NCBI GenBank assembly: GCA_030041475.1
Contig: JASHNU010000030.1
Span: forward strand, 34,051 to 98,050
DNA from: Candidatus Sulfotelmatobacter sp.
GTDB taxonomy: Bacteria; Acidobacteriota; Terriglobia; Terriglobales; Acidobacteriaceae
Direction of reading: 5' to 3'
DNA length: 64,000 bases
Shown here: in pieces, positions 36,598 to 47,763 of the stretch
Numbering within the stretch: the stretch's first letter is position 1
How the letters are laid out: each line of letters starts with the position of its first letter
Program-made: the position numbers and the translations under genes
Notes under the pieces: generated by a model
The model's database searches: none
What the model was told of the DNA's origin: nothing
The model's input: only the letters and a program-made list of their open reading frames with translations

Positions 36598-36610
36598 TCA
36601 GTCCTTTGTG

Positions 36611-37051
36611 CTACGCACGCTCGAAATGGTATTCGTCGATCACCACGCCGACAGCACGGCGGCCTCGATCTTCGAAGCTGCGCACGACGCGGCCTCGACA
36701 ATCGAGCTGCACGTTGCGCCGGGCGCCGACAACTTCGGCCGGCAACAGAATCGTGAAGTCGACCATCGAACCCACGGGCACGTCGTTGTCCATGGCGAGA
36801 AGCACGCCGTTCGCCGAGATGTTTTCCGTCTCCGCCGCGTACGCCGTGCCCATCGATTTCACCGACGCCGCGAGATGCAGGGGGAATCGTGGCGCGCTCT
36901 GCAAATCTTCGTAGTGCCTCGCGATCACCGGTTCCTCCGCCATCTGCGTTTTGCCTGCGTCTGCTGCCACGAGTGCGGCAACCTTCCTTTCCGGATCGCC
37001 TTCGTCTCCGTTTCGGCGTTCCCGGAACTCAAGGGCAGCGTACACCCGCAA
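36611..37051 (-). CDS. PilZ-domain protein
   Basis: This protein of up to 146 residues carries a PilZ domain over its last 95 residues: PRFPLHLAASV, then ENISANGVLLAMD, then LDCRGRVVRSF. PilZ domains bind cyclic di-GMP. The Arg-rich N-terminal motif is weak here (only one Arg before FPLHL), so binding is uncertain. The start is also uncertain: the listed one is TTG, and an ATG at 36943 is a good alternative. It is cotranscribed with the LuxR-type regulator that follows. Confidence 0.75.
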   Translation of the reverse strand: MRVYAALEFRERRNGDEGDPERKVAALVAADAGKTQMAEEPVIARHYEDLQSAPRFPLHLAASVKSMGTAYAAETENISANGVLLAMDNDVPVGSMVDFTILLPAEVVGARRNVQLDCRGRVVRSFEDRGRRAVGVVIDEYHFERA

Positions 37052-37282
37052 ATAGACGCCGCAAAGTTACCGAAGTCATGGGACGACAGGGCTTAACTGC
37101 TTTTATTTGAATAGATTAGAAGGGATTTGCTAAAGCAGGATCAGGCCTGAAATTGCCCCCGATCAGCGGACGTTTTCAGGCAAAATCGGGTCAATTTCGG
37201 CAGTTGTTTTGCGCGATTGCTGGCGCGGCCACACATAGGGTCGAGTGGCAAAAAGGAGCTGACGCCAGATGGCTGAGCGACC

Positions 37283-38707
37283 CTAGAATTTCGTCACTTC
37301 GGTGAAGTTAAAATCCCTCACTTTCATCGCCGGGACGACCATGTCGAATGATTCTTCTCCGCTCGAGCGCACCGGCGCGCTCATCGCTTCGACGTTCGAC
37401 AGCATGTGGATCAAACTTTCGTTGAAGCGGAAATTGCGCACGCCGCCGACGACGCGGCCGTTCTCGACTAGGAACGTGCCGTCGCGCGTCATTCCGGTCA
37501 GGATTTTCTCAAATGGCTCGACTTCGCGGATGTACCACAAGCGCGTCACCAACAGGCCGCGCTCGGTAGAAGCAATCATCTCCTCTGCAGCTTGAGTTTG
37601 AGAAGAGTTCGGAGCGTCGAACACGATATTCAGCGGCATCTCGCCCATTTCGTTGGGGAGCGGAAAACCGTGCCCGGTGGCGGTAATCGGTCCAGCTGTG
37701 CCGCGTAAATCAGAGCGCCTCATTCTCTCTGCCGTGGCGCGGGCATAGACCACGCGTTTCACGACTCCGTTTTCCACCAGCGCAAGCCGCTGCCGGCGCA
37801 TGCCCTCGCCATCGAATGGGCAACCGGTCTGCAATGGGTAATAGACATCGTCCCAAATCGTGACGTTATCGCCGAACAGTTTCGTGCCGATGCGCCCGTT
37901 CAGAAACGAGCGCTGGTCGAGCAGCGCCATGCCGGAGTAATCCCAGAACATGAAGCCGACGATGTCGAGCACCGCCGCCGGCTCAAGAATCACCGTGTAC
38001 TTCTCCGCTGGAATCTCGCGCGGATGGGCCGAGTCGAGGGCCTTCTTCGCTGCCGTCTCCGCGAGTCCGAGAGGATCGAGATTCGACACATCCGGCGAAT
38101 TGGCCTTTTGCCAGCCGGAAGAATCGGACCCGAGCATGGTGATGGAAGTTTCCGCCAGCGTCTGCGTGTGCCAGGCAATCAATCCACGCGAGTTGAAAAT
38201 GCCCTCAACCGAATCTGCGCTGGAGAACACTCCGGCGGACGTCAGCTTGTAACGGTTGGCCACGCCGACGATTTTCCTTACGCCTTCAGCGCGTTGCTGC
38301 GGAGTGATGGCGGCCGTCTGCTCGAAGTAGCGGGACGGAGGTTGCGTGGGGCGGGCGCTTGCACCCGCGTTGTTTTCGTCCATGCTGCCCATGGCTTCCT
38401 GCGCATCGGGCATGGGCAAAAGATCAGGATCAGGATGCTGCACCTTCGCCAGGCTCTCCGACGCTCGCACGACCTGACGCAGGCTCTCGTCGTCGAATTT
38501 GTTGGTTGACGCACGCGCCGTGCGGCCATCGAAGACCGTGCGCACTGAGACGGTCGAATTTTCCTCCGCAACATTCTGATGAATCGTGTTGTTGGCAAAG
38601 CGGGTGAGGGCAAATCGTCCGCCGGAGAAGTGCACTTCGACTTCATCGGCGGACGAGAGCTTCTTGATACGGTTGAAAACTTCGGATGCGTGGTCTTTGG
38701 TCTGCAT
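37283..38707 (-). CDS. TldE/PmbA-like protease subunit
   Basis: This 474-residue protein is the TldE (PmbA) type partner of the TldD/TldE peptidase. It has no HExxxH zinc motif, as expected for TldE, but shares the overall fold seen in segments such as VRTVFDGRTARAST, YTVILEPAAVLDIVGFMFW and GMTRDGTFLVENG. The pair degrades peptides and in other bacteria matures microcins or antitoxins. The ATG at 38707 lies two bases after the tldD stop, although the frame is open far upstream on top of tldD. Confidence 0.88.
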   Translation of the reverse strand: MQTKDHASEVFNRIKKLSSADEVEVHFSGGRFALTRFANNTIHQNVAEENSTVSVRTVFDGRTARASTNKFDDESLRQVVRASESLAKVQHPDPDLLPMPDAQEAMGSMDENNAGASARPTQPPSRYFEQTAAITPQQRAEGVRKIVGVANRYKLTSAGVFSSADSVEGIFNSRGLIAWHTQTLAETSITMLGSDSSGWQKANSPDVSNLDPLGLAETAAKKALDSAHPREIPAEKYTVILEPAAVLDIVGFMFWDYSGMALLDQRSFLNGRIGTKLFGDNVTIWDDVYYPLQTGCPFDGEGMRRQRLALVENGVVKRVVYARATAERMRRSDLRGTAGPITATGHGFPLPNEMGEMPLNIVFDAPNSSQTQAAEEMIASTERGLLVTRLWYIREVEPFEKILTGMTRDGTFLVENGRVVGGVRNFRFNESLIHMLSNVEAMSAPVRSSGEESFDMVVPAMKVRDFNFTEVTKF

Positions 38708-38709
38708 CG

Positions 38710-40173
38710 CTAGCTCTTGAACGCACTGCCAACCTTGATTCTGCGAAAGCGCGCCGGCGATGCTCCGTGGCCCGTGCCGATCACCTGCTGCGGCTGTCCC
38801 TTGCCGCAATTGGGCGTGCCCCACAAAGTCCATTCTTCGCGCGAGCAGATCGCGTCCAGCGCATTCCAGAATTCCGTCGTGATCCCCGAATACGAGGGAT
38901 TCTTCAGCATCCGCGCGCGCTTGCCGTTCTTGATCTCCCAGCCAATCTCGCAGCCGAACTGGAAGTTGTATCGCTTGTCGTCGATCGACCACGAGCGATT
39001 GGTCTCCATCAAAATTCCGTGGTCGGTCGTTGCAATTAGCCGTTCGAGCGAAAGAGGTTTCTGCCGCGGCAGCAGGCTGATGTTCGTCATGCGGATCATG
39101 GGCAGCCGGTTCCATGCCTCGGCGCGCAGCGTGCCGCCGGAGCGGTTCTCACCAATGGCGTGAGCGGTCTCCCGCGAACTGAGATAGCCGGTAAACAACC
39201 CGTTCGTGATGATTGGTGTGCATTGAGCCGGCACGCCCTCGTCGTCGAAGCCGAATGTCCCCAGGCCCGGGCCGTGCTCCTGGCGGGCATCGGCGACCAC
39301 ATTCACAAGGTCGCTGCCATAACGCAGCGTGCGCAATTTGTCCAACGTAAGAAATGACGTGCCCGCGAAATTTGCCTCCATGCCCAGCACGCGATCAAGT
39401 TCAATCGGGTGCCCTACCGACTCATGAATCTGCAATCCGAGCTGCGAACTGTCGAGGATGACGTCGAACGTTCCCTCCGGACACTGATCGGCCTTGTGCA
39501 GCGCCACGGCTTCTTCCGCGACCCGCCGCGCGTTCTCGACCAGTTTCAATTCGTCGATCAGTTCGTATCCTTTGTTTTGCCATTGCCCGCCATAGGAATT
39601 TGGATACGAACGCTTCTGAATTTCGTTTCCGGCAAAGGCGTAGGCGGCGTATCCGGCGCCGGTCGAGAGCTTCGTCTGATGAATGTCGGCTCCCTCCGAC
39701 GACAGGAACCATTGCTCATCGCGATTGAAATTCAGGTTGGCCTCGGCCAGCGTGACGCCGTCGACAGCGCGCAACTCCTGGTCAATCTTCAGCAGTAGGT
39801 CGATGTTCTCGTCGACTGAAACCGTGAATGGATCAATTTTGTAGGGGGTGGTCCACTCGGCCACGATCGGCTTTTCCGGCGCCAGACGCACATTGTCGCG
39901 CTTCACCCGCGCGGAGGCGCGTGCAATTTCCACTGCGCGGGCTGCGGTGGCTTCGACTGCGCCACGCACCAACTCAGCCGAGGCGGCGAATCCCCAGGCT
40001 CCCTCGGCGAGAACACGCACGTTCATGCCGACCGATTCCGCGTCGGAGGCGCTGCCGACCTTGCCGTTCTTTGTGGTGAGCGCACGGCTGCGCTGCGCCA
40101 GGACTCGCACGTCGGCGTACTCGGCGCCGCGCACGGCCGCCACGTCCAAAGCCCACCGGGCAACGTGTTTCAT
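38710..40173 (-). CDS. tldD: TldD metalloprotease
   Basis: This 487-residue protein is the catalytic subunit of the TldD/TldE peptidase. The zinc motif HESVGH (HExxxH) is intact in QIHESVGHPIELDRVLG near residue 254, and other conserved segments include FGFDDEGVPAQ and GMNVRVLAEGAWGFAAS. The enzyme acts in the cytoplasm on unfolded or ribosomally made peptides. The tldE-like gene follows immediately, which is the usual arrangement. Confidence 0.92.
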   Translation of the reverse strand: MKHVARWALDVAAVRGAEYADVRVLAQRSRALTTKNGKVGSASDAESVGMNVRVLAEGAWGFAASAELVRGAVEATAARAVEIARASARVKRDNVRLAPEKPIVAEWTTPYKIDPFTVSVDENIDLLLKIDQELRAVDGVTLAEANLNFNRDEQWFLSSEGADIHQTKLSTGAGYAAYAFAGNEIQKRSYPNSYGGQWQNKGYELIDELKLVENARRVAEEAVALHKADQCPEGTFDVILDSSQLGLQIHESVGHPIELDRVLGMEANFAGTSFLTLDKLRTLRYGSDLVNVVADARQEHGPGLGTFGFDDEGVPAQCTPIITNGLFTGYLSSRETAHAIGENRSGGTLRAEAWNRLPMIRMTNISLLPRQKPLSLERLIATTDHGILMETNRSWSIDDKRYNFQFGCEIGWEIKNGKRARMLKNPSYSGITTEFWNALDAICSREEWTLWGTPNCGKGQPQQVIGTGHGASPARFRRIKVGSAFKS

Positions 40174-40365
40174 AGAGGAATTTCAAATCTAACATACGGA
40201 ACTCCGACGCCGCGGCTGGCATAGCACGGCAGCGAGGCTGTTATTCACGGCACACCTATTTGTGATCCCAATCACAGTCTCCGTCCCAGTCCCGCCATTC
40301 AATATGGATGGATGGGCCGGCGTCGCGCCTGACGCTAAATGCCCGTTCCCAAGGAGTCTGGCACT

Positions 40366-41577
40366 ATGAGCCTTTTCTTTGAGGATGCACCGAGTAGCAG
40401 CCTCTCAGTTGAACCTGATACAGAAGTAACAAGTGATCCCCCAGACAATAAAGCAAAGCAAGCCGACCTAGCCGGCCCCGGCATCGGCAACTATGAAGAC
40501 ATTGAGAAGATCCTTCCGCGCGACTACCATCCCCTTCTGACTCCCAAAGAAACGCAAAAGGCGATTTTTCACGTCAAGGGCTACATCGAAGAGAATCTAT
40601 GCAAGGAACTCAACCTGATGATGGTGGAGGTGCCGCTGATCGTGGACGCGGAAAGCGGCGTCAACGACATGCTCGACCGCGACGGTTCGCGCACGCCGAT
40701 TCAGTTTCACATTTCCAACGACCGCGGCCAGCATCCCATCGACGCGCAGGTCGTGCAGGCCGCCACGAAATGGAAACGGATGGCGCTCAAGCAGTTCGAA
40801 TGCCGCACTGGCGAAGGCATTTGCACCGATATGCGCGCCGTGCGCAAAGACTATTTCCTCGATCATGACCACTCCGCCTATGTGGACCAATGGGATTGGG
40901 AGCGGGTCATCACGCCGGAGCAACGCAACCTGGAATTCCTGAAGTCGGTCGTGCGCAAGATCTGGAAAGTCTTGGTCGGCGCCGAGAAGTTCGCGCAGGA
41001 AAAGTTTCCTGAGCTGCGCAACCCGCGCTATCCGAGCCTGCCCGACGAACTGACATTCATCCATGCGGAAGAGCTTCTGGCGATGTATCCCGATCTGCCG
41101 CGCAAACGCCGTGAGACCATCATTCTGCAGAAGTATCCGGCGATCTTTATTATCGGCATCGGCTGGCCGCTGAAAGGCGGCTATCCGCACGAAATGCGAG
41201 CTGCCGACTACGATGACTGGATCACCGACACCAGCGCCGAAACCCGCCGAGACACCCACGGCTTGAACGGCGACATCCTGGTGTGGAATCCCGTCACCGA
41301 ACGCCGCCACGAGCTCAGTTCCATGGGCATTCGCGTGAATGCCGAAACCCTGCGCCGGCAGCTTGAAATGTCAAAGCTGCTCGACAATCTCCGCTTCCCT
41401 TACCACCAGGCCATCATCAACAACGAGATTCCGCTCTCGATCGGCGGCGGCATTGGCCAGTCGCGCACGCTGATGCTGCTGTTGCGCAAGGCACACCTGG
41501 GCGAAGTCAGCGTGACGGTTTGGCCGAAAATTCTAAAGGAGATGTGCGCGAAGAAGAACATCTTCGTGCTGGAGTAG
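40366..41577 (+). CDS. asnA: Aspartate-ammonia ligase (asparagine synthetase A)
   Basis: This 403-residue class II synthetase-like enzyme makes asparagine from aspartate, ammonia and ATP. The AsnA core begins near residue 50 (TPKETQKAIFHVKGYIEENL) and includes FHISNDRGQHPIDAQ, HSAYVDQWDWERVI and a C-terminal SIGGGIGQSRTLMLLL motif. It is longer than E. coli AsnA (330 residues), mostly from a polar N-terminal extension of about 48 residues. The ATG at 40366 follows AAGGAG by nine bases. It stands alone and is convergent with kdsA. Confidence 0.93.
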   Translation: MSLFFEDAPSSSLSVEPDTEVTSDPPDNKAKQADLAGPGIGNYEDIEKILPRDYHPLLTPKETQKAIFHVKGYIEENLCKELNLMMVEVPLIVDAESGVNDMLDRDGSRTPIQFHISNDRGQHPIDAQVVQAATKWKRMALKQFECRTGEGICTDMRAVRKDYFLDHDHSAYVDQWDWERVITPEQRNLEFLKSVVRKIWKVLVGAEKFAQEKFPELRNPRYPSLPDELTFIHAEELLAMYPDLPRKRRETIILQKYPAIFIIGIGWPLKGGYPHEMRAADYDDWITDTSAETRRDTHGLNGDILVWNPVTERRHELSSMGIRVNAETLRRQLEMSKLLDNLRFPYHQAIINNEIPLSIGGGIGQSRTLMLLLRKAHLGEVSVTVWPKILKEMCAKKNIFVLE

Positions 41578-41593
41578 ATTCGCAAAACTCCTG

Positions 41594-41659
41594 CCGCAGA
41601 GGACGCAGAGATCGCGCAGGTTCCTGTGGTATTCTCTGCGCCCTCGGCGTTCTCGGCGG
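41594..41659. repeat. Palindromic intergenic repeat downstream of kdsA
   Basis: Arms CCGCAGAGGACGCAGAG (41594-41610) and CTCTGCGCCCTCGG onwards (41634-41659) are imperfect inverted repeats. The element sits between the ends of convergent asnA and kdsA, and so could act as a bidirectional terminator. It resembles the element on the other side of kdsA. Confidence 0.65.
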
Positions 41660-41666
41660 TGAAATC

Positions 41667-42518
41667 CTACGGCGTCGCGTGTGCCTCTGCCAGCGCTTTC
41701 TTCACCGCCAGCAATTCCTTCAAAACTCCGCGCAGCTTGGTTGACTCCAGCGCGTTCGCCCCATCAGACAACGCTTCCTTCGGGTTGTCGTGCACTTCCA
41801 TGAAAACTCCATCCACGCCCGCCGCCACGGCCGCGCGCGCCAGCAGCGGAATAAACTCCGGCTGGCCGCCACTCACGGCTGGGCCGCCATCGTCAGCCTG
41901 CGCCTGCGACGACGGCAGCTGCACTGAGTGCGTCGCGTCAAACACCACCGGGGCAAACTTGCGCATGATGGCGAGCGACCGCATGTCGACGACCAGATTG
42001 TTGTAGCCGAAAGTGCTTCCGCGTTCGGTCAGGAAAACCTGCGCATTGCCCGCGTCGCGGCATTTTTCGACCGCATGGCGCATGTCCCAGGGAGCGACGA
42101 ACTGGCCTTTCTTGATGTTGACCGCCCGCCCGCTCAGCGCGGCTGCGACGACGAGATCGGTTTGCCGGCTCAGAAATGCGGGGATCTGCAGCACGTCGAC
42201 GACTTCGGCAACTTTCCCCACATCTGCCGTTTCGTGAACGTCGGTTAGCACGGGGACGTGAATTTCATCTTTGATTTTTTTCAGGATGCGCAGGCCTTCC
42301 TTCAGTCCTGGCCCACGATAGCTGCGAATGGAGGTACGGTTCGCCTTGTCGTAGCTGGCCTTGAAGATGAACGGGAACGCGAGCGAACGCGCCACGCCCT
42401 TGATGATCTCCGCCATGCGGATGGCGTGCTCTTCGCTCTCGATCACGCACGGCCCCGCGATCAGAAAAAGATCGCCCGAGCCGACATGAATGTCTCCAAC
42501 CTGGAAAGAGGTAATCAC
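41667..42518 (-). CDS. kdsA: 3-deoxy-8-phosphooctulonate synthase
   Basis: This 283-residue enzyme condenses phosphoenolpyruvate with arabinose 5-phosphate to give KDO 8-phosphate, needed for lipopolysaccharide. Motifs include [14 protein letters not shown] with the active-site Cys region, [22 protein letters not shown] and [16 protein letters not shown]. The start is a GTG at 42518 with a weak ribosome binding site. It is downstream of pyrG on the same strand, and the two may be cotranscribed. Its presence indicates an LPS-type outer membrane. Confidence 0.95.
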   Translation of the reverse strand: MITSFQVGDIHVGSGDLFLIAGPCVIESEEHAIRMAEIIKGVARSLAFPFIFKASYDKANRTSIRSYRGPGLKEGLRILKKIKDEIHVPVLTDVHETADVGKVAEVVDVLQIPAFLSRQTDLVVAAALSGRAVNIKKGQFVAPWDMRHAVEKCRDAGNAQVFLTERGSTFGYNNLVVDMRSLAIMRKFAPVVFDATHSVQLPSSQAQADDGGPAVSGGQPEFIPLLARAAVAAGVDGVFMEVHDNPKEALSDGANALESTKLRGVLKELLAVKKALAEAHATP

Positions 42519-42535
42519 TCGGAAAAGTCAATCTA

Positions 42536-42603
42536 CCACGGAGACACCGAGTCACGGAGCAGAGCTATTTCTGTGATTTCTCTGTGGTTCCGTGCTTCCG
42601 TGG
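42536..42603. repeat. Palindromic intergenic repeat between pyrG and kdsA
   Basis: Arms CCACGGAGACACCGAG onwards (42536-42559) and CTCTGTGG to TTCCGTGG (42580-42603) form an imperfect hairpin. The wording (CCACGGAGACAC) matches a widespread class of short intergenic repeats. It lies between the pyrG stop and the kdsA start, so it may affect the ratio of the two transcripts. Confidence 0.7.
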
Positions 42604-42615
42604 TGAAAACAAAGC

Positions 42616-44577
<1,962 letters not shown>

Positions 44578-45732
44578 TTAGACAGGGCGAGTGCCCGCAG
44601 AGTGGGCGCTTGTGTCATGGTTTGTGTCATAACCCGCCGTTTTGGTGCTCACGGCGAGCGCTTCGAGGGCTGTCCGCTTCGCTTCCATTCGCACGTGGCT
44701 GTAACGTTCCAGCATGCGACGGCTGACGTGTCCGGCAATCGCCATGATGGTTGAGTCCGATGCACCGTTCTCCGCAAGCTGCGTAATGGCACAGTGCCGG
44801 AGGTCGTGGAACCGGAAGCCCGACAAGCCTGCCTTTTTGGTCAGCGTTCTCCAGGCCGACCGCCAGCTGTTCAGATGCCGCTTCGGATCGAAGCCCGTCA
44901 CGTTGTAGTCAATCACCCGCTTCCCGCTGAACTTGAACTTCGGAACGAAAGCCGCAAAAACGTAGTGTGACGGCTCGACCGTCCCGAATCCCTCAGCCCT
45001 CCGGCGCAACCTTGCCAGAGCAGATGCGGCAACGTCAGTTAGAGGAACGACCCGCTCACCGGCAGCCGTCTTTGACTTGCGAATCGTCAGAGTTTTTGTG
45101 AACAGGTCCACGTCCGACCATTGCAATCCCTTCAACTCGCATCCTCTGGCTGTCGTGTTCAGGCAGAGGATCGCTGCTAGGTAGGCCGTCTCCCACTCAG
45201 GCCGCATCACCGCCGTTCTAAGCAGCCTTTGCTTTTCTTCCTCGGTGAGAGCCTTGCCGATAGTCGAAGGCTCGCGCAGCGGGCGTACATCGTCGGCAAC
45301 ACGCGCCCAGACTCGTGCCCGCTTCATGATGCGCCGCAGGATGCCCAATTCCGCATTCAGCGTCGCCGGGCCGACTCCCTGCTCTGCCCTCCACGCGCGG
45401 TACTCAACGATCCGCTTCGCCGTGATGGACTTCAGCGGTTCCTGTTTGAAGTAAGCCCGCAACTGCACGAGCAACTGTTTTTCCTTGGCTTTGCTCGCCG
45501 GAGCAAGTTCAAGTTTCCGCGCAGTCTCGTAGTCATCCGCTGCTTGCCCGAAGGGTTGCCGGGCCAGGGACGTGGAGGTCTGCGTCAGCTTCCCCGCCAT
45601 CGCCTCTCCTATTAGGTCTTTTTCCTTTGACTGCGCTTCTCGCCAGTCGTTTGTTTTGAGTGATTGTCGGAAGCGCTGCCCGTTCACAACGAAGTGGCAG
45701 TGCCACGTCTTACCGCGTTTTACGAGTGACAT
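44578..45732 (-). CDS. Tyrosine recombinase (site-specific integrase)
   Basis: This 384-residue phage-type integrase has an N-terminal arm-binding part (VKRGKTWHCHFVVNGQRFRQ), a SAM-like core-binding domain, and a catalytic domain. The catalytic residues fall in TTARGCELKGLQW (Arg), FHDLRHCAITQL (His-x-x-Arg), AIAGHVS (His) and RRMLERYSHV (nucleophile Tyr). It is transcribed toward tRNA-Ala and stops 14 bases beyond it, the usual position for an integrase at the attachment site. ATG at 45732 is preferred, and a GTG nine bases earlier is possible. It overlaps the zinc-finger gene by 23 bases. Confidence 0.93.
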   Translation of the reverse strand: MSLVKRGKTWHCHFVVNGQRFRQSLKTNDWREAQSKEKDLIGEAMAGKLTQTSTSLARQPFGQAADDYETARKLELAPASKAKEKQLLVQLRAYFKQEPLKSITAKRIVEYRAWRAEQGVGPATLNAELGILRRIMKRARVWARVADDVRPLREPSTIGKALTEEEKQRLLRTAVMRPEWETAYLAAILCLNTTARGCELKGLQWSDVDLFTKTLTIRKSKTAAGERVVPLTDVAASALARLRRRAEGFGTVEPSHYVFAAFVPKFKFSGKRVIDYNVTGFDPKRHLNSWRSAWRTLTKKAGLSGFRFHDLRHCAITQLAENGASDSTIMAIAGHVSRRMLERYSHVRMEAKRTALEALAVSTKTAGYDTNHDTSAHSAGTRPV

Positions 45733-46378
45733 GCTTCGCACCTTCCTTTCTTAGCTTTGCTTTCCTTCGCTCTCCTCTCCACGCCTTACCGTGTTCTCTC
45801 CACCACCTGAGCCTGAATTCGCGCTGCATGGCTTCGCTACAATCAGTCGTACAAAACTTCTGTGCCGCACGCCTTGCGATGAATTTTGCTCCGCATTTCT
45901 CGCAAGTCCTGGCTCTCCAGCTATCGAGAAAAAGCAGGTAGAGTGCTCGCTGAAAATCGCAAGCGCCCTCGTATCGAAAAACGCCCTCGTCCCAATCTGC
46001 ATAAAACCCGGCCGGTATCGTCACGAGTCCAACCAGCCAAGCATCTTCTGGGGTTCCTTCCTCTGCGGGCTCGGGAGCGGCATCGACCCCAAGCAAAATG
46101 CGGAGATGAGGCTCAGTCGCTCCGCCGATCCAAATTTGATTCAGCCAATAGGGATAGTCCGCGATGCTGGGCTTTTGGCCTTGTTCCACTCGTTCGTATT
46201 CAGACTCGGGGAAGAAGTGTGGCCAGCGCTTTCGGAACTGAGCCCAGCCCTGAGCATCGCGCCGCATGTTTGCGAATTCCGCGAGTGCACGGAACAACTT
46301 GGGGCGGTCTCGCCGCAGCGCGCGCATGACGCGGCGCTCATACCGTCGAAACATCTTTCTCAGTTCAGGGGACTGCAT
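45710..46378 (-). CDS. Unknown protein with C-terminal four-Cys zinc finger
   Basis: This 222-residue protein has a basic N-terminus (FRRYERRVMRALRRDR) and a C-terminal finger-like region with CEKCGAKF followed by KFCTTDCSEAMQRE, giving C-x2-C, a 15-residue gap, then C-x4-C. After it comes a very basic tail that could bind DNA or RNA. It lies upstream of the integrase with a short overlap, so the two probably share a transcript. Proteins of this design are found in mobile elements, but I cannot assign a function. Confidence 0.7.
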   Translation of the reverse strand: MQSPELRKMFRRYERRVMRALRRDRPKLFRALAEFANMRRDAQGWAQFRKRWPHFFPESEYERVEQGQKPSIADYPYWLNQIWIGGATEPHLRILLGVDAAPEPAEEGTPEDAWLVGLVTIPAGFYADWDEGVFRYEGACDFQRALYLLFLDSWRARTCEKCGAKFIARRAAQKFCTTDCSEAMQREFRLRWWREHGKAWRGERRKAKLRKEGAKHVTRKTR

Positions 46379-46491
46379 TGCTAGATAAATCTCTCGCTCG
46401 GCTGTGCAATAGTAATCATTTACATTGATACTCTAGCATACTGTGGCGCATTCTTGAGCCAGTTTTAGTGAGCAATTTGGAGGTTGATTCA

Positions 46492-46710
46492 ATGGCGCTA
46501 AAGAGCATTCAGCAAGCCGCGAACACATGGGGCGTTTCGGTGTACACAGTGCGCCGCCTTGCCGCTGTGGGTCTAGTGCGCACGGTGAGAGTGGGCCGCC
46601 GTCGGTTGGTGTCGGAAAGCGAGATCGAACGAATTGTCGCGATGGGAGTGCCCACCGCAGCTACGCGCGCGAAGGCCGGACAGACCCCTATCAGGACACG
46701 GCGAGGATAG
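46492..46710 (+). CDS. Excisionase-like helix-turn-helix protein
   Basis: This 72-residue protein has a MerR/excisionase-type helix-turn-helix: IQQAANTWGVSVYTVRRLAA, then the wing VRTVRVGRRRLVSESEIERIV. Such small proteins direct excision by tyrosine recombinases or regulate early genes. GGAGG sits eight bases upstream of the ATG. It is divergent from the zinc-finger and integrase genes across a 113-base spacer, and the next HTH gene starts two bases after its stop. Confidence 0.8.
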   Translation: MALKSIQQAANTWGVSVYTVRRLAAVGLVRTVRVGRRRLVSESEIERIVAMGVPTAATRAKAGQTPIRTRRG

Positions 46711-46712
46711 TC

Positions 46713-46889
46713 ATGCCCGAAAGCGTTCCTCAACTGCTAACGTTACTCGCCGTCGCCAAAGCGTTGTGCGTCTCGCCACACACGGTCCGAAGCTGGGTCA
46801 GACAGGGCAAGCTGAAACCCGTCCGGCTCTGTCGTCGGTTGCTATTCCATCCTGACGACATCGCACGTCTGCTGGCGGGCGCGCGGTGA
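46713..46889 (+). CDS. Second small excisionase-like helix-turn-helix protein
   Basis: This 58-residue protein has the pattern LLAVAKALCVSPHTVRSWV followed by GKLKPVRLCRRLLFHPDDIARLL, the same excisionase/MerR-like helix-turn-helix as its neighbour but in a more divergent form. The ATG at 46713 has GAGGA just upstream. It overlaps a larger open frame that starts within the previous gene. Two such proteins in tandem suggest one controls excision and the other transcription. Confidence 0.75.
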   Translation: MPESVPQLLTLLAVAKALCVSPHTVRSWVRQGKLKPVRLCRRLLFHPDDIARLLAGAR

Positions 46890-46943
46890 ACGCTTTTCCA
46901 AGCGAATGCGCGCAGGAGGCACGGTGAATGCCTTTTCACTGCG

Positions 46944-47708
46944 ATGAACTCAAACGACTGGAAGGCGCTGCTCCCACTGCTCGACGGCAGCGACATGCCA
47001 AACAAGCGCGGCAAGTTACCCAAGCGGGGCAAGCGCGAGGCTTTCTACGATTGCGTGAACGGAAGACTCGCTGCGCGGATGATGCACGTCCGGCAAGATC
47101 TGTCGGTCACCGCGCGCCCGCTACGATGCCAGCTTAAGAATCATTGTCCGAAGTGCATGTCCAGCGCGAACGTTGTCCATCGCCGCGCGTCGGACTTCCA
47201 CTGGATGAACCGAGTGGCAGCCCTGTTGGGCGGAGGACCGAACGGCACGGACCTTAAGGTGTGGGTCGTGACCCAGGAGTCGTCCGTGCGCCCGCCATCT
47301 GCGTCCCGGCTGGCCAAGGCCTTGGGGCGCAGCGATGGCCGCTATCGTCCGATGCTGACCGGGCGATGGGCCGGAGAGGTCGTTGTCGAGACGACTTGTG
47401 CCGAATTTAAGGCCACTAACACGCCCAATGGCCCCAAGTTCGGCACATCCTTTGTTTTCAATGCGCTACTCTTTGCGAGTAGCGACAGCTCGCTGGATGA
47501 AGAGCGACTGCGGAAATGGCTGCCGGGATGCCGGATCGACTGGTTCCACGGCCGCCTGGCACGGGCTTGGGAATCCTACCTGACGCGTTGGTCACGGATG
47601 AGAATCGATTCGTCGAGCGTGGAGCAGGTTGCAGAGTGGGTCAACAAGGGAAGACGGGGCTTCACTGCTATCGGCGCCATGCACGGCAAGAAGACTAAGG
47701 GCATCTAA
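46944..47708 (+). CDS. Unknown element protein with Cys-rich motif, probably truncated
   Basis: This 254-residue protein is basic. It has RCQLKNHCPKC (C-x6-C-x2-C) near residue 62, which could be a zinc ribbon, then a beta-rich segment DLKVWVVTQES. No HUH or polymerase motif is visible, so a replication role is only a possibility suggested by position behind the HTH genes. The stop codon is formed at the left end of the inserted IS element, so the true C-terminus was probably longer. Confidence 0.6.
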   Translation: MNSNDWKALLPLLDGSDMPNKRGKLPKRGKREAFYDCVNGRLAARMMHVRQDLSVTARPLRCQLKNHCPKCMSSANVVHRRASDFHWMNRVAALLGGGPNGTDLKVWVVTQESSVRPPSASRLAKALGRSDGRYRPMLTGRWAGEVVVETTCAEFKATNTPNGPKFGTSFVFNALLFASSDSSLDEERLRKWLPGCRIDWFHGRLARAWESYLTRWSRMRIDSSSVEQVAEWVNKGRRGFTAIGAMHGKKTKGI

Positions 47709-47763
47709 CAAAACTCCACTCCGGTAATTCAGCAACCGGACCGACAGGGCGCGCATCCCTTGG

